In this document: one piece after another, positions 45,834-57,404 of the stretch
Numbering within the stretch: the first letter of the stretch is position 1
Layout: each line of letters starts with the position of its first letter
From: Steromphala cineraria
Taxonomy: Eukaryota > Mollusca > Gastropoda > Trochida > Trochidae
DNA: 64,000 bases
Assembly (NCBI GenBank): GCA_916613615.1
Contig: OU744736.1
Span: 7,506,724-7,570,723, forward strand
Direction: 5' to 3'
Made by a program: the position numbers and the translations under genes
The notes under the pieces: model-generated
Told to the model about the DNA's origin: nothing
What the model saw: the letters and a program-made list of their open reading frames with translations, nothing else
Databases searched by the model: none

Positions 45834-46086
45834 TTTAGATATACTATCTACATCTGGTGTAATGATAATAATGATGCATTTGCAGCTTATTTCCATTGCT
45901 TTGATGTGCTTTATTATGATGTGATTCTATGAGAGTCAGATTTTCTATATATTATGCCAAGGGTTCTCTTGAACAAAGCACCTTGATGTAGTGTTGTGGA
46001 ATTCAAATCAAGGTTTAGGGATTTGGAAGAAGTTAGTTCAAGTGCTTCAAATGAATGTAGATATTAAAAATCAAAAGGCATTTACA

Positions 46087-46185
46087 CATCCTGATGCATC
46101 AGCGGAGATAGGTTGTAACCTGGTGGCCGGGTGGCAATTGTCCTGCTCCCCCCCCCGGAGACATATCCGCTGATGTAGCAGGATG
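46087..46185. mobile_element. short CATCCTG-family MITE in the 3' UTR
   Basis: A 99-bp insertion has inverted ends CATCCTGATGCATCAGCGGA and CCGCTGATGTAGCAGGATG, a C-run in the middle, and a perfect 9-bp direct repeat GCATTTACA at both sides (46078-46086 and 46186-46194). It shares the terminal 7 bp and the 9-bp duplication with the two larger fold-back elements. Confidence 0.85.
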
Positions 46186-46956
46186 GCATTTACACTGATA
46201 TTGAATTATTGTAACTCATGAAGTATAATACCACAGGGCCAATGTTTTCAAATCATTAAGTTAAGTTAAATGCCAAGAGACCGAGAAAATATTTATTTCT
46301 TGTCCAACATCTTGTATATCCATCAGAAATTCTGTGGCAAAAATAACAACCAGACCAAGCTATTTACTTATTTTGGTTATTATTTCTCCAGGTTTTACTA
46401 AGTTTAACCAGTTGCAGCTGTATGTGCTATCACAGAGTCAGGATCTTTCATTCAACACAATTATCATAATTGTTAGAATCAGATTGGCCTTGATGAAATT
46501 ATGTGCAATAATCCGGTCATCTTTTATTGATATGATTTAATCATCTGATAATTATAAGGAGAGATCTTTTATTATTTTCCTGGTGTGTTTTTGTGCTCTT
46601 TCATAATTCGTGAATGAAATGATTACCCCAAGAAATGGGTTACTGTTAGTAGATATTAATTTGTGTAAAAAGTAATAGTTATTAATCTATTTCCAAGCAA
46701 AGAACATAAGTTTATTTTAACTTAGAAGCTTTGTAATATTTCATGAATGAATAAACACTATCACAGTTGTGATTTTCACCCTTGATTACCTTTATGTAAA
46801 TTTTTCACAAATTAGCTTATGTATCTACGTAGGTTCTTGTGCTGGATGTTGATGCATGATTTGAAAAATTAAGAAGTTATTTGCATGCTCAATATTGTAT
46901 TTATGTCCACAACTGTTTTGCTTTTGTTAATACCACCATGTCAAGAAACCTTTTTC

Positions 46957-46962
46957 AATAAA
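46957..46962 (+). terminator. candidate polyadenylation signal of NCKAP1
   Basis: Canonical AATAAA followed within 20 bp by a T-rich stretch. A second AATAAA lies upstream at 46750-46755. Confidence 0.6.
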
Positions 46963-47236
46963 AGTAGAAAAATATATTTTTATCTCGTCATTTTCTTCAA
47001 TGACAATAATTTGTTTCTGTGCACTAAGCATTTGTGGTTTGCTCTTGAGTAGCAAGGCCAAAGTACTTGTCCTGTTTTCATAATAAACAATTTGAGTTGC
47101 ATTGAAGAAGTTGGTATTATAAGGAAAACAAAGGAAATTGTATGGATGAACAATTTCATTTTCAACAGTAGCTGTGTTTTGGCATACATTATTATACCGT
47201 TTTCAAGCCTTGTCTTCCTAATTACATATTTATTTA

Positions 47237-47260
47237 GTGAGTTAGTGCTTAACGCCGCTT
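47237..47260 (+). repeat. short dispersed repeat GTGAGTTAGTGCTTAACGCC
   Basis: The same string recurs with small changes at 47529-47552, and in reverse within the SINE-like insertion at 61111-61179. It resembles a widespread mollusc short repeat known to me from gastropod and bivalve sequences. Confidence 0.6.
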
Positions 47261-47528
47261 GGGCAATAGTTCAGCCATTATTTAAATCAAGTAATGAGCG
47301 GTATTCACTTGGCTATGTAATCTGGGAGTTTGTAGTTGGCAGAGAATTAAGAATCTTGTGATGTCACCCTTGTGAATGAACATGATATGACATGTAAGAT
47401 AGCAGTACAAGGGGATAAATTGTGGATGAGAAGTCAAAATATGAAAAGGTACATCATGGCTGAATGAAGCACCATGCCACATGCCCATCCCACTTGACAT
47501 GCTAGAAATAAGTTCTCTCTTATTATAG

Positions 47529-47552
47529 GTGAGGTGATGCTTAACGCCGCTT
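47529..47552 (+). repeat. second copy of the GTGAG...TTAACGCCGC short repeat
   Basis: GTGAGGTGATGCTTAACGCC matches the copy at 47237. The sequence that follows to ~47780 is non-coding and unidentified. Confidence 0.55.
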
Positions 47553-47854
47553 TCAAGATTATTTCACCTACATTTCAGCTGCTAGTATTATCGTAGGGAG
47601 AAAGCCCGCAACACTATTGTGGCTATGTGTTGCAGTGAAACCTGCGAGCCTCGGCTGGAACTAGCAAACCATGGGTGGTACTGCACTGAAATTCAGTGTA
47701 GCATTGCACCCAAACCTTACTGCCTGTAGAACAGTTCTCTACTGCAGACAAACTTGCAGACCCCGTGGCGGAATTCTCTTATTATAGATTGTTCTGTACT
47801 TTCAATGGGCACAAATAACTACAAAACGAGAGACCAAGTTTTGTGTAATAATTG

Positions 47855-47860
47855 TTTATT
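47855..47860 (-). terminator. candidate polyadenylation signal of the CD225 gene
   Basis: TTTATT on the + strand reads AATAAA on the - strand, about 1.7 kb after the stop codon. With NCKAP1 ending near 46980, the two genes converge with a gap of about 0.9 kb. Other signals may exist within the UTR. Confidence 0.4.
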
Positions 47861-49551
47861 TATTTACAACGTGAATTGAAAACAAACATGGGACTGGACA
47901 CATATTTTCTGAGGTGAAGGCACGTAAACAATGCTTGAATCCGTTGACAATGGAATGTGACAGTTTAAAAACTTTTAATTGCTTATTTCATAACATTGCT
48001 CTTAACTATGGACTCATAATAAAAATCAGTGGGTTCATTCACAAACCACTATCCTAAGTTCTTAAGGTAGGTCACCTTAGTGAAGATTTAAAAAAAATTA
48101 AAACCCAAAAAATATCACTGGACAAAAGCATTTATGAGCTTTGTAAAAATATAGAGTTATTGCAGTCAAATTTCTTATTAAAGTTTCAATCATTAAGGCA
48201 TAATGTGAATTAAATGGACATTCATAATAAACCAACTTGGAACATAAAAAATCTGACGGAATGGCAACAACATACATGGTTGAACTACACTACTGACCAG
48301 TAGCACTTGTATGCACCTTGCATTTATTGAAATTAAATAAATATGAAAAAGAAAATATTGAAATATGTGGAAATGAGACTTAAAATCATAATATTTTGGA
48401 ATGTAATTAAAGAAATTCTGCTTAAACTTTAACAAATAAAGTGATAGATGAAGGGTTTTTCAAGTACATGCGAGTCCCCAAAAAAATCATTCTAAATTCA
48501 GAATTGCGTTCTTTCGGAATAAGCTTGAACCAATAATGTGAAAGAGTCAAGACGTACATGCAATATCATATTTAACATTATATATTTTAGTGGGTCCTTT
48601 AAGCGAAAAAAGTTAATCCTAGAATGACCTAAAATGAATGTACAACTATGATGATCTATGTTACATTGATATATGAACTAACGATAATGAGTAACATTAC
48701 GTATATGAATAAGTTTTTATATATATAATAAGCAATAACTACATGCATTATTGGAAATCAGTTTATGTACATGTATTATTTAGATATCAATGTGTTTCTC
48801 TTCATGAATTGATTGTTTAAAAAACAATTTAAAATTAATTGGTATAAAAGAAACTTTGAACCTAATATGATAATGAATTCAGATCTCAAAAGTATCAAAT
48901 ACTTTACAATCAAAAATAGTTTTTTGTTGGAAATATTCAACAATCGCACTATAAATTTATTACTTATGATATTTTATTGCAATTAAATCATCAATAACTG
49001 GATGGAACCTTTGTATTTGCGAATGAAACTTTTCTCAACCATATGATACTCTATGATCAGTTTTAACCTTCCAACCATTAAACTGATCATAGAATTAATT
49101 GTGGACAATGCATTGTCTTCCTGTTTTAATTTTAAAATGTCTTAAAACACTTCTTTGAGTGGCATCTTGCTCAAAACAGGTATAAAAGCCAGTGAAAAGT
49201 GAGCTATTAACTGCATCATGGCAACTCATAAGGCTAAAATCTATATAATTTTCTGAAATAGTTTCCAATAAATGTTTAAAAATCACTTCATCCTAAAACA
49301 ATGCCAACAAGGATATAGCAGTCATATCATCCTGAATGTTTTCCAACAAAGACCTAAATGTCATTTCATGATAAAACATTTTACAACAAGGACTTTTATA
49401 GACAATCAATCTTAAAACACTTTCCATCAGAGATTTAAAAGTCATTTCATCCATTAACTTTTTCAAAACGAATTAAAAGTCATTTCCTCCTGGTTTGGCA
49501 AGCATCTCGTCATAGAAACGTATAGCACAGATCAGTTCACACGTATTGTTT
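47861..49551 (-). other. probable 3' UTR of the CD225-family gene
   Basis: AT-rich and non-coding. Near the stop codon (49255-49490) it has a degenerate repeat with units of roughly 55-60 bp sharing TTTCCAACAAxGACxTAAAx and GTCATTTCATCCT. The extent is inferred only from the position of the nearest strong AATAAA. Confidence 0.4.
49255..49490. repeat. degenerate ~55-60-bp repeat
   Basis: Successive units share CCAACAAGGA or CCAACAAAGA, AxTTTAAAAGTCATTTCATCC and TAAAACA. Four to five units are visible, poorly conserved. Confidence 0.6.
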
Positions 49552-50602
49552 TCAAAGAGAGTAACCTCCCTTTAAGCCCTGCGGACTAAGAGCGAAGCCA
49601 ATAGCAATGTAGAGGATGATGGAAAATATGATGGTAAGCATGCCCATCATAAAGGCGTATTGGCTCCACTTGTGTGCGTACTTGGCGTCACCTCGACTGT
49701 ATGATCGCTGGGACATGACTGAAAAAAATATTTTAACAAAATTAGCATTTATGATAAGGGTAGAATATTACTAATTAGTTATTTCATGGAATCTTCTATC
49801 AGTTGAAAATTATAGGAGGTAAAATACAATCGGAATCTCTTAGAAACTTTGTCAAGTTTTACCCCAAAATTGAAACTTGTTATGCCTTTATCCAATTCTG
49901 GACATAATTTGCTAAGGTGCTTAAAATTGTAGACAATAACACAATTTTTTTTTAAATTCACAAACATTATTTTTTGTTACTTCTAAAATGGTTTCAGGTT
50001 CTTTCCACAATATCTTTCAGCAATGAAGAATTTATCAGGAACAATTGATCCCGTCATTTGAATATAAAGAGAAGGATGATGTAGCGACTATAACGCATAA
50101 ATACCTTCCACAAAACGATCAAAATGGTATCAAGTTCTTTATGTAATATTATGAAGTATCAAACATATAAAAACATCAATCAGCGAACAGATCATTAACA
50201 TGGAAAGAGAAGGGTGAATGTTTCAACAATAACAAAACATGTTCGAAAACAAATAACAATTATTAAAATAACTTCAAACATATTTCAAAATTACAAAATC
50301 AATGATTATTTAACCCTTTCACTGCCAAAAACAGCAACAAATACAATTTTCTATCAAACTTAAGGCTTGATGGCGTGAAATGGTAACCGAATAGCTCACT
50401 CACAAGCAAAGAGAAGGGCGATTGGTCCGACAAGGGGGTTGATAATGGTGACCACAATAGCGAGAGGGAGATATGTGTGGGGTTGACGTCCGATATAGTG
50501 ACCCTGGTATATGGCCGGGTGTTTGAATACCGGATCTCTGGTCACAAGGACTTGCTTCGCACCGGTCGTGTAGACGTTGGGGGTAGTACCGGGGGTAGTC
50601 AT
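49552..50602 (-). CDS. CD225/dispanin-family two-pass membrane protein, two coding exons
   Basis: Exons 50602-50404 and 49718-49552 (minus strand) join as T|TC with a GTGAGT donor and a polypyrimidine-CAG acceptor, giving 121 residues. The N-terminal ~43 residues are polar and rich in Thr/Pro/Tyr. Then come a hydrophobic segment (about 44-66, LPLAIVVTIINPLVGPIALL), a short loop RSYSRGDAKYAHKWSQYA, a second hydrophobic segment (about 88-110) and a short polar tail. The order hydrophobic segment, then (R)GDxxxAxxxSxxA, then hydrophobic segment is the CD225 signature of dispanins (IFITM, PRRT1/SynDIG relatives). The start ATG is 3 nt inside the family-like exon, directly after a CTTCAG acceptor; the upstream exon carries only a closed uORF. 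Function in this animal is unknown; members act in membrane trafficking or fusion control. Confidence 0.78.
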
Positions 50603-51728
50603 CTGAAGGAAGAAACAGATATACAACTCAATGACACATGCCATTCAGAAAGTCAACAAATATGTCATCTAAACTTCTTTAAGTGGATTTTAAAAGTTGG
50701 AAACAACTTAGTTAGAGTAACATTTTATGGATCTATTTAATCCATAGAATTGTACATAAATATAACAGTGCTATATTTGGGATAACACTACCAGAAAATG
50801 GAAAACTTTTTAAAAATTAACCTTTAAAAAAGTCCCCTCCCACCCTTTTACATGTCACCTTAAATCTCTCTTCTTAAAGAACCAAATGTAGAGAGTGAGT
50901 AAAGTTTAATGTGCTGTCTTCATATTTCATCTAATTTACCCTTGTGTGTTGTGAAAGCAGGATATGACATTTCATTTTCAGATTTCAACCAATCCCAGTA
51001 ATTTTTTATTGTCTCAATTCAGGACATACATGATTCTGACATTTATCATAATACTAAAGAATATCTTTTTCATCCTTATCTCATAAAGTGAAGGAATAAG
51101 AATGTACCATTAATAGGTCCTCTTTGCTGTTTCCATGTTAAACATGGAAGACTACTTTGATAGGGAGACACAAGCACACATAAAAGATCATCATGATTTT
51201 AGTCCCAATATTACAGAATTTATCATGGAACAAATAATTATAAAATGGATTTGGGCGATAGCTTAAAATGATTTGGGTGATAGCTTAAAATGATTTGACA
51301 GTTTGTAGAGTAATGTTAAGTAATAAAAAAAACAATTACAGAACAGAAAGGTAGATGACTTTCAAAGCTATCTCTACAAATCTATTTTGTTAAACAAATG
51401 AAAGTTGTTTTATAGTGAGCAGGATCTGACCAACCCATCCCTGTAATTATGTTTACAACTCAAATTCAGGATACAGAATACATCCTGTAAATTAATTTAT
51501 ATCTTGTTATCAAAATGTTACATATATGCCTTAACAAGTGTAACTTTGAAATCATGTTTCTTAAATTAGATAGTTCATCCTAATCCAAGAATGTAGATGA
51601 ATGATAATAATACGGAAGTGGCCCATTTTCATGGCCTCTTTTCTGTTTACCTCTTTAGTTGAAGACTGTTTGATGTGAGTATAACAAAAACACACGTTAT
51701 TTTACTAAACTAGTTATTGAGCACTCAC

Positions 51729-51900
51729 CTTGACGTTTGGACTCACGAAAAACTTTTAAAATTGCCAAATAATATCCTTTAAAGTACGCGAATATGTCAC
51801 ATGTGAAAGGTACTCCTCTTGTATAGTGTCGACTTCAAACATCCAGGTAAATGCTGCTCTGCGCATGCGCTCAGGTGCGACAGAGGTGACTCACAGGTGA
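51729..51900 (-). promoter_or_regulatory. candidate non-coding first exon and promoter of the CD225 gene
   Basis: On the minus strand a GTGAGT donor lies at 51728-51723. The exon-like sequence upstream includes a 28-codon closed uORF (51842-51756), so it would be 5' UTR. GCGCATGCGC at 51861-51870 is close to the NRF1 consensus and TGACTCA at 51887-51893 is an AP-1 consensus. The next exon (50602) starts right after an acceptor, which requires some upstream exon; this is the best candidate I see. Confidence 0.45.
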
Positions 51901-54900
51901 ATGTAAACTCCTTACAGTGTCTAATTTGTTGCAAGTGATGCGAAGAGTGTTTTATACGTGGGAGGGATGATTGAAATCGGTACCCCCGAAAAGATTCGAT
52001 GTTGACACAAAGGATTATATTTTTTCAAATGTTGTAGACAGTCTTCTTTGTTTGTACAATGAATTACATCAAGAAAGGATTGTTTGATCGGTCTTAAATT
52101 ACTACAAGTGTCAATGTCAATATAAGTTATGCTCATGTCGATTGAAAAACATGTACTTATTTGACTTTGGGATTTATTTCAAACAATTATTATCTCAAGG
52201 TTGAAAACATGAACTAAATTCATAATTTATTTATTGTATATTTACATGAATTGCTACCCCGGCATTATCCACGTGCACAATCTAGTCTTTTAGTTAACTT
52301 TATTCTCTTCGTCACTTCGAGTAAGGCTTGTCGGGGGTATAATTTAGCACCGAGACACGTATTACTCGATAATCAAGGTGTGACATTTGCGAACGAAATT
52401 TAAAAATAAATACAGAAGTTATGAACAAAAGTTTCTAAAAAGTCTCCAAATAACTTGAATTTCCTAGACATTAATATTTGTTATCTACAGCTGCAGTAAA
52501 CCTCAACTAAATTTATATGTGACAGTTTTGATAATTTACCACCGACAAATATTTGAATTTGATTCATTCAGACTGGAAGTGAACCATCTTAGAACTAACA
52601 AAATGTTATTCATAGGTAATTAAAGAATACAACTAATGCGTTAAACCAGTCAATAAGACGGATATCATACCAGATGTATCATATGATTCTTTAATCTTTA
52701 GTAACCCTTTGTGCAGTCCAAACAAAATTTCATTATCAAAGTAAAAACCGTCAATTGAGACAACATAAGTTAAATAATTCGACATAAACGTTTGTTACAT
52801 ATGACACCAAAAATAAATTCCAACAATACTGAATAATCAATGTCACTGTTGCAATTAGTACAATTAACTAATTAGCACATTGTGTCTATTTGGATTACCT
52901 ATGCATTCACACCTGTCCGACGCTAAGATTAAAACCTGCGTGTTTCTAGGTAGCCAATTAACACACCTGTAGTAAGAATAAGGTAAGCTTTATAACCAAA
53001 CATGAAATATTGACACTTCCATGCAACCCCCTTCCCCCATCGATTATTCAAATTCTAGCAGTACAAAATTGAACACCACATGCATATTTCTCTTAAATAT
53101 TTATGTAGTTTAAAAGTGTTATTATTCTCTTTGCTCTAAGAACACTCACAATTTGATAAATATATAAATTGAGATTAATTTCGTTTAAATGATAAACATA
53201 TGATTATTCGTGTGCAGACTTCACAAGAATTAAAGTTTTTAATGCATGTGTTGGATTAATTATGTATATATCAATTGTACTTCTTGAAGAATGACTAGTT
53301 ACATGAATTTACTATTTATCTCAATATCAAGGCAGCTACGTTTAGGAATTATCGACCCAAAGGAGTGCGGATTAGATAGTCTTTCCGCGGTTATCTCCCT
53401 TGACTTTATGCTTGTGACTGACCTTTTATATTCATAGAATGTGATATAGCACTTTGATCGCTGACACCCGTAGTTTCCAAGATTTCTTTTTTCGACAAAA
53501 CAGCCACCGTCTGCATTTTATTAAGTTAGAGAAGATGGTGATGAACGAAGCTTGAACTATATCGACCAAAAAGATTCAAATCCAAAATGCAAGCTTTTTC
53601 TTCTGTCAAAGATATTATGAAATAAACAATTTTCATTTTCAAGAAAAGATCTACGCAACCTACTTTGACTAAGGAAACATTATTAAAATAATTAGGTAGA
53701 TTTCTATCATAACTTGTTTAAATTCAATTTCTATATATGTTTTAATCTAAACTAGTGTCCAAAAGAAACGTTACTATACAAATGGCAAGATAACTTAACC
53801 CACTGCAGATTGATACGACTAAAACATAGTTTTATCATTTCTTCAGTAGTCAACTCACCTCTATGCAAAATTTCAAAACATTATCTTTTCATGTTTGCGA
53901 GAAACACGCATTTAAAATAAACATTTATTCGGAATCTCCTTAACTAGGCGAGATAGCAGAGAGAAATTGCACACTTTGGCTTGTTTTAAAACTGACTGAT
54001 TTATTGCTGATTCACACATATGTGCATATGAACATATAAAAAATCTATCGTCATAAAATTGCTTTGGCTTTGGATTTTAGAACAAAACATAAAATCATTC
54101 TTGGAATCATAGGCTTTTGAGTACCTTTCTGTGAAAATATTCGACATCCTGTTAAATATTATTGGACCATTTGATCTTATTAGCTGCATAAAGTCAAATA
54201 ATATGTTCATATGATATTTCCTCAAAAGAAATAAGAAAGACGTTATAAAGACGGCAGAATTTCTGTCCCCATTGCCTGACAACAATTATTTTCATTGATA
54301 GTTCACCTCAATGAGTAAGAATAGTACACACAGAGACCCTATATATAACGTCCCTAGTAGTAAAATCCCTGTTTAGTTTCTTAATTACATGTATACATCA
54401 TACATAATTATTTACGTGAGTGAATTTTGAGTTTATTGTAAAAAAAACATGTTTGATTTAAAGATAAGCACAACTCAATAAACTTAGTCATTCTTGTCAT
54501 AATATCCCTTGTTTGGAAAAAGCCTTTATGGCATTACAGTAACATGTTTTCAACTCCAGGGAACTACTCAAATCAGTTGTCTAATATTTCCACGACTACA
54601 TTTTATCTGATTGAATAATGAAATGTTTACTCTCTTTAGATGGGACTGTAACGACAAAACTTGAAACTGGTCGTTACTTGAACCTTCCCGTTAATGAAAG
54701 ACTGTGTTTTAATTGTGCAATTAGTGTGTCCATTATTTTAGGATGCACGTAGGAATCTTTTTATTACCGGTAAGTGTTATGATGTTTGGCCTTACCTTTA
54801 TCAACAGACTGATTATGTTGAATTATGTTTTTTCCTGGCCAGCCAAATGTTGTAAATGTTACAATCAAAAGGTTTTTATATCAGGTCATACCCAAATGCG

Positions 54901-55690
54901 GAAATGTCGATCTAAACTTATTTAGAAAATACATGTTACTGGCACAACCTGCAATGCAATTTGTAGAGTAGGCATGCGTATTTTTTTGTTTTATTTTAAA
55001 TATTTAACTTTATTTACACCTGAAATTCAGTAACCACTTAACGTTCTTTGATGTTGTTCGTTCCACATCCTGTAAATATATTTCTATATCATTTAAGATC
55101 AGACGACGCTTAATAATATTTCTGTATGGTTACAATCGGCTAAACTGATAATTATCCGGGAACATTTAAATACAAGTTTTTAAAATTTGCCACTGCTCCT
55201 TTAAAGTATCTTTTAGTCAAATAAGATTCTTACGATGCGTACATAAAAGTGTAGTAAGATGAGTTTGGATAGACACTTAGTTTAGGTAAGGGAATAAGAA
55301 TTGTCACAGAACATGCAGAACAGAATTAGTCTTTGGGGAAAAAACTGGTAGAAAACATTGTTTGAGGAAAAATAATCTAAAGAGAAAAAAAGAGGTCAAA
55401 AGTTCTTGTATTGAAGCCAATCTTTTTAGTGTTACGCTGTTTTGAATATTGCCATGTGCACTGTGTTGGTTTGAATTCTTTGTAAATGTTCTTTGTAACC
55501 AGACTGTAACCACCACTGGTACCACACTGTAACCACCACTGGTAACCACCACTGGTAACCACATTTCCCCCTAAGCCATCAAACTATGGTTCTTTTATAA
55601 TGCGCGTGTACGCTGCAATGGATTTAGGTCTTTAGTATGACTATAGTAGGTGAATGATGTGTCAGATCCCAGATTGTGTTTACTGTAATG
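51901..55690. other. intergenic DNA without recognised genes
   Basis: AT-rich. Some repeat-like scraps (for example CTACCCCGGC at 52255 opposite GTCGGGGGTA at 52331, an inverted pair; and a short CCACTGGTAACCAC repeat at 55511-55562). The small open frames show no domain. Confidence 0.55.
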
Positions 55691-56640
55691 ATGAGATTAA
55701 CTGATGGCAAAATCGGCAAGTCGTGCCCTTGGAGTTGTCATTTGTAAGTCAAGGGCTGTTGGCCGTTTGCATTATAGTATTTTTAATAAATTGTATGAAA
55801 ATCTTGTTCAACCAATCCTTTCCTATGGCCCAGCCATTTGGGGAACTAAGCAATTTAGATGTATAAACAATGTACAGAATCGTGCTTGCAGATTCTTTAA
55901 AAAAATTAGGTGTTGGCAGTAAAACCTCCAACCTTGCAGTTTGTGGTGAAATGGGCTGGGTATCTTGTTTACAAAACAACATAAGGAAATATACTACTCA
56001 AAAGCATATTGAAACACTTAGATTCTGGCGTCTTTTACATACGTCTCAATGTAACATTGTATCTAACATTAATGTATGGTCAAGCATATCTAAGACTTCT
56101 TGGTATAGCCGTGTTTTAAACTTGATTTCAAAATGGATTTTAACCACTTGCAAATAATTGAATATGTCAAATGTTGTTTTTGGTGTTGCAAAAAAGTGGT
56201 TGTTATTTTTAGACAATACTAATTGGCTTGCTGACTTATGGAACGATAAAGGTGTGATTAACGGCAATAAATTACGAACATATCGATGTTTTAAGAATGT
56301 CTTACAGGCAGAGAATTATGTCACATGCCATCTTGATCGTTCCGAAAGAAGTATTATCAGTAAACTGCGTTGTGGAACGCTCCCATTACAAATTGAACTT
56401 GGTAGATTTTCACGCCCTGTAACGCCATTACATGATAGGAAATGTAAAATCTGTAATAATGATCAAGTGGAGGATGAGGTGCACTTTCTAGTTTCATGTG
56501 AAGCTTATTCTGACCTCAGGTATGATTTTATCAAATATATTGAATCTATTTATCCGTCTTTCCATCAGTTATCAATTGCACACCAATTCAACCATATCAT
56601 GACAAACAAGTCTCTAAATCATTAGCCGTATTACTTCTGA
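55690..56640 (+). mobile_element. LINE relic: reverse-transcriptase C-terminus and zinc-knuckle tail
   Basis: Three open segments on the + strand form the C-terminal part of a non-LTR retrotransposon ORF2. The first (55704-55919) carries LYENLVQPILSYGPAIWG and NNVQNRACRFF, a thumb/connection signature. A frameshift occurs around the A-tract at 55899-55905. The frame continues (55870-56154), hits a TAA at 56155-56157, and resumes to 56622, where C-x2-C-x8-H-x4-C (CKICNNDQVEDEVHFLVSC) forms the usual C-terminal zinc-binding motif. It is 5'-truncated and dead. A ~200-bp 3' UTR leads into the TTC tract. Confidence 0.85.
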
Positions 56641-56819
56641 GAATGTTTAAACGGCGGAAATCCCTCAGCACCCACTAGTTATTAACATTGTCACATTTTA
56701 ACCTATAATTTTTATCTATCTTATATATCTATATCTATAATGTATGTTAATGACTTATGTGTCTCATGTCCTTAGTAGGCCGGCAGGTGTACTTTTATAA
56801 TTGTATCAATTGTGCTGTA

Positions 56820-56901
56820 ATCTTCTTCTTCTTCTTCTTCTTCTTCTTCTTCTTCTTCTTCTTCTTCTTCTTCTTCATCTTCTTCTTCTTCTTCTTCTTC
56901 T

Positions 56902-56936
<35 letters not shown>

Positions 56937-57038
56937 TTCTTCTTCTCTTCTTCTTCTTCTTCTTCTTCTTCTCTTCTTCTTCTTCTTCTTCTTCTTCTTC
57001 TTCTTCTTCTTCTTCTTCTTCTTCTTCTTCTTCTTCTT

Positions 57039-57069
<31 letters not shown>

Positions 57070-57404
57070 TTCTTCCTCTTCTTCTCTTCTTCTTCTCTTC
57101 TTCTTCTTCTCTTCTTCTTCTTCTTCTTCTTCTTCTTCATCTTCTTCTTCTTCTTCTTCTTCTTCTTCTTCTTCTTCTTCTTCTTCTTCTTCTTCTTCTT
57201 CTTCTTTCCTTCTTCTCTCTTCTCTTCTTCTTCCTCTCCTCTTGCTATCTTCTTCTTCTTCTCTTCTCTTCTTCTTCTTCTTCTTCTCTTCTTCTTTCTC
57301 TTCTTCTTCTTCTTCTTCTTCTTCTTCTTCTTCTTCTATTCTTCTTCTTCTTCTTCTTCTTCTTCTTCTTCTTCTTCTCTTCTTCTTCTTCTTCTTCTCT
57401 ACTA
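56820..57404. repeat. (TTC)n microsatellite, ~580 bp
   Basis: Almost pure TTC with scattered TCTTC interruptions, so one strand is all pyrimidine. It begins right after the LINE 3' UTR (...ATTGTGCTGTAA). All long poly-Leu/Ser/Phe or poly-Lys/Glu frames here are repeat artefacts. Confidence 0.97.

Larger units (their letters stand above)
44938..46980 (+). other. 3' UTR of NCKAP1
   Basis: Non-coding sequence from the stop codon to the candidate cleavage site. It contains a ~100-bp degenerate tandem repeat (44960-45500), a 47-bp direct duplication (45742-45833) and a 99-bp MITE (46087-46185). The short open frames inside are not conserved. The UTR end is inferred from the AATAAA signals. Confidence 0.65.

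Noticed and set aside
50477..50740. 87-codon frame on the + strand
   Set aside because: Antisense shadow of the CD225-family exon, which has splice signals and a domain on the other strand.
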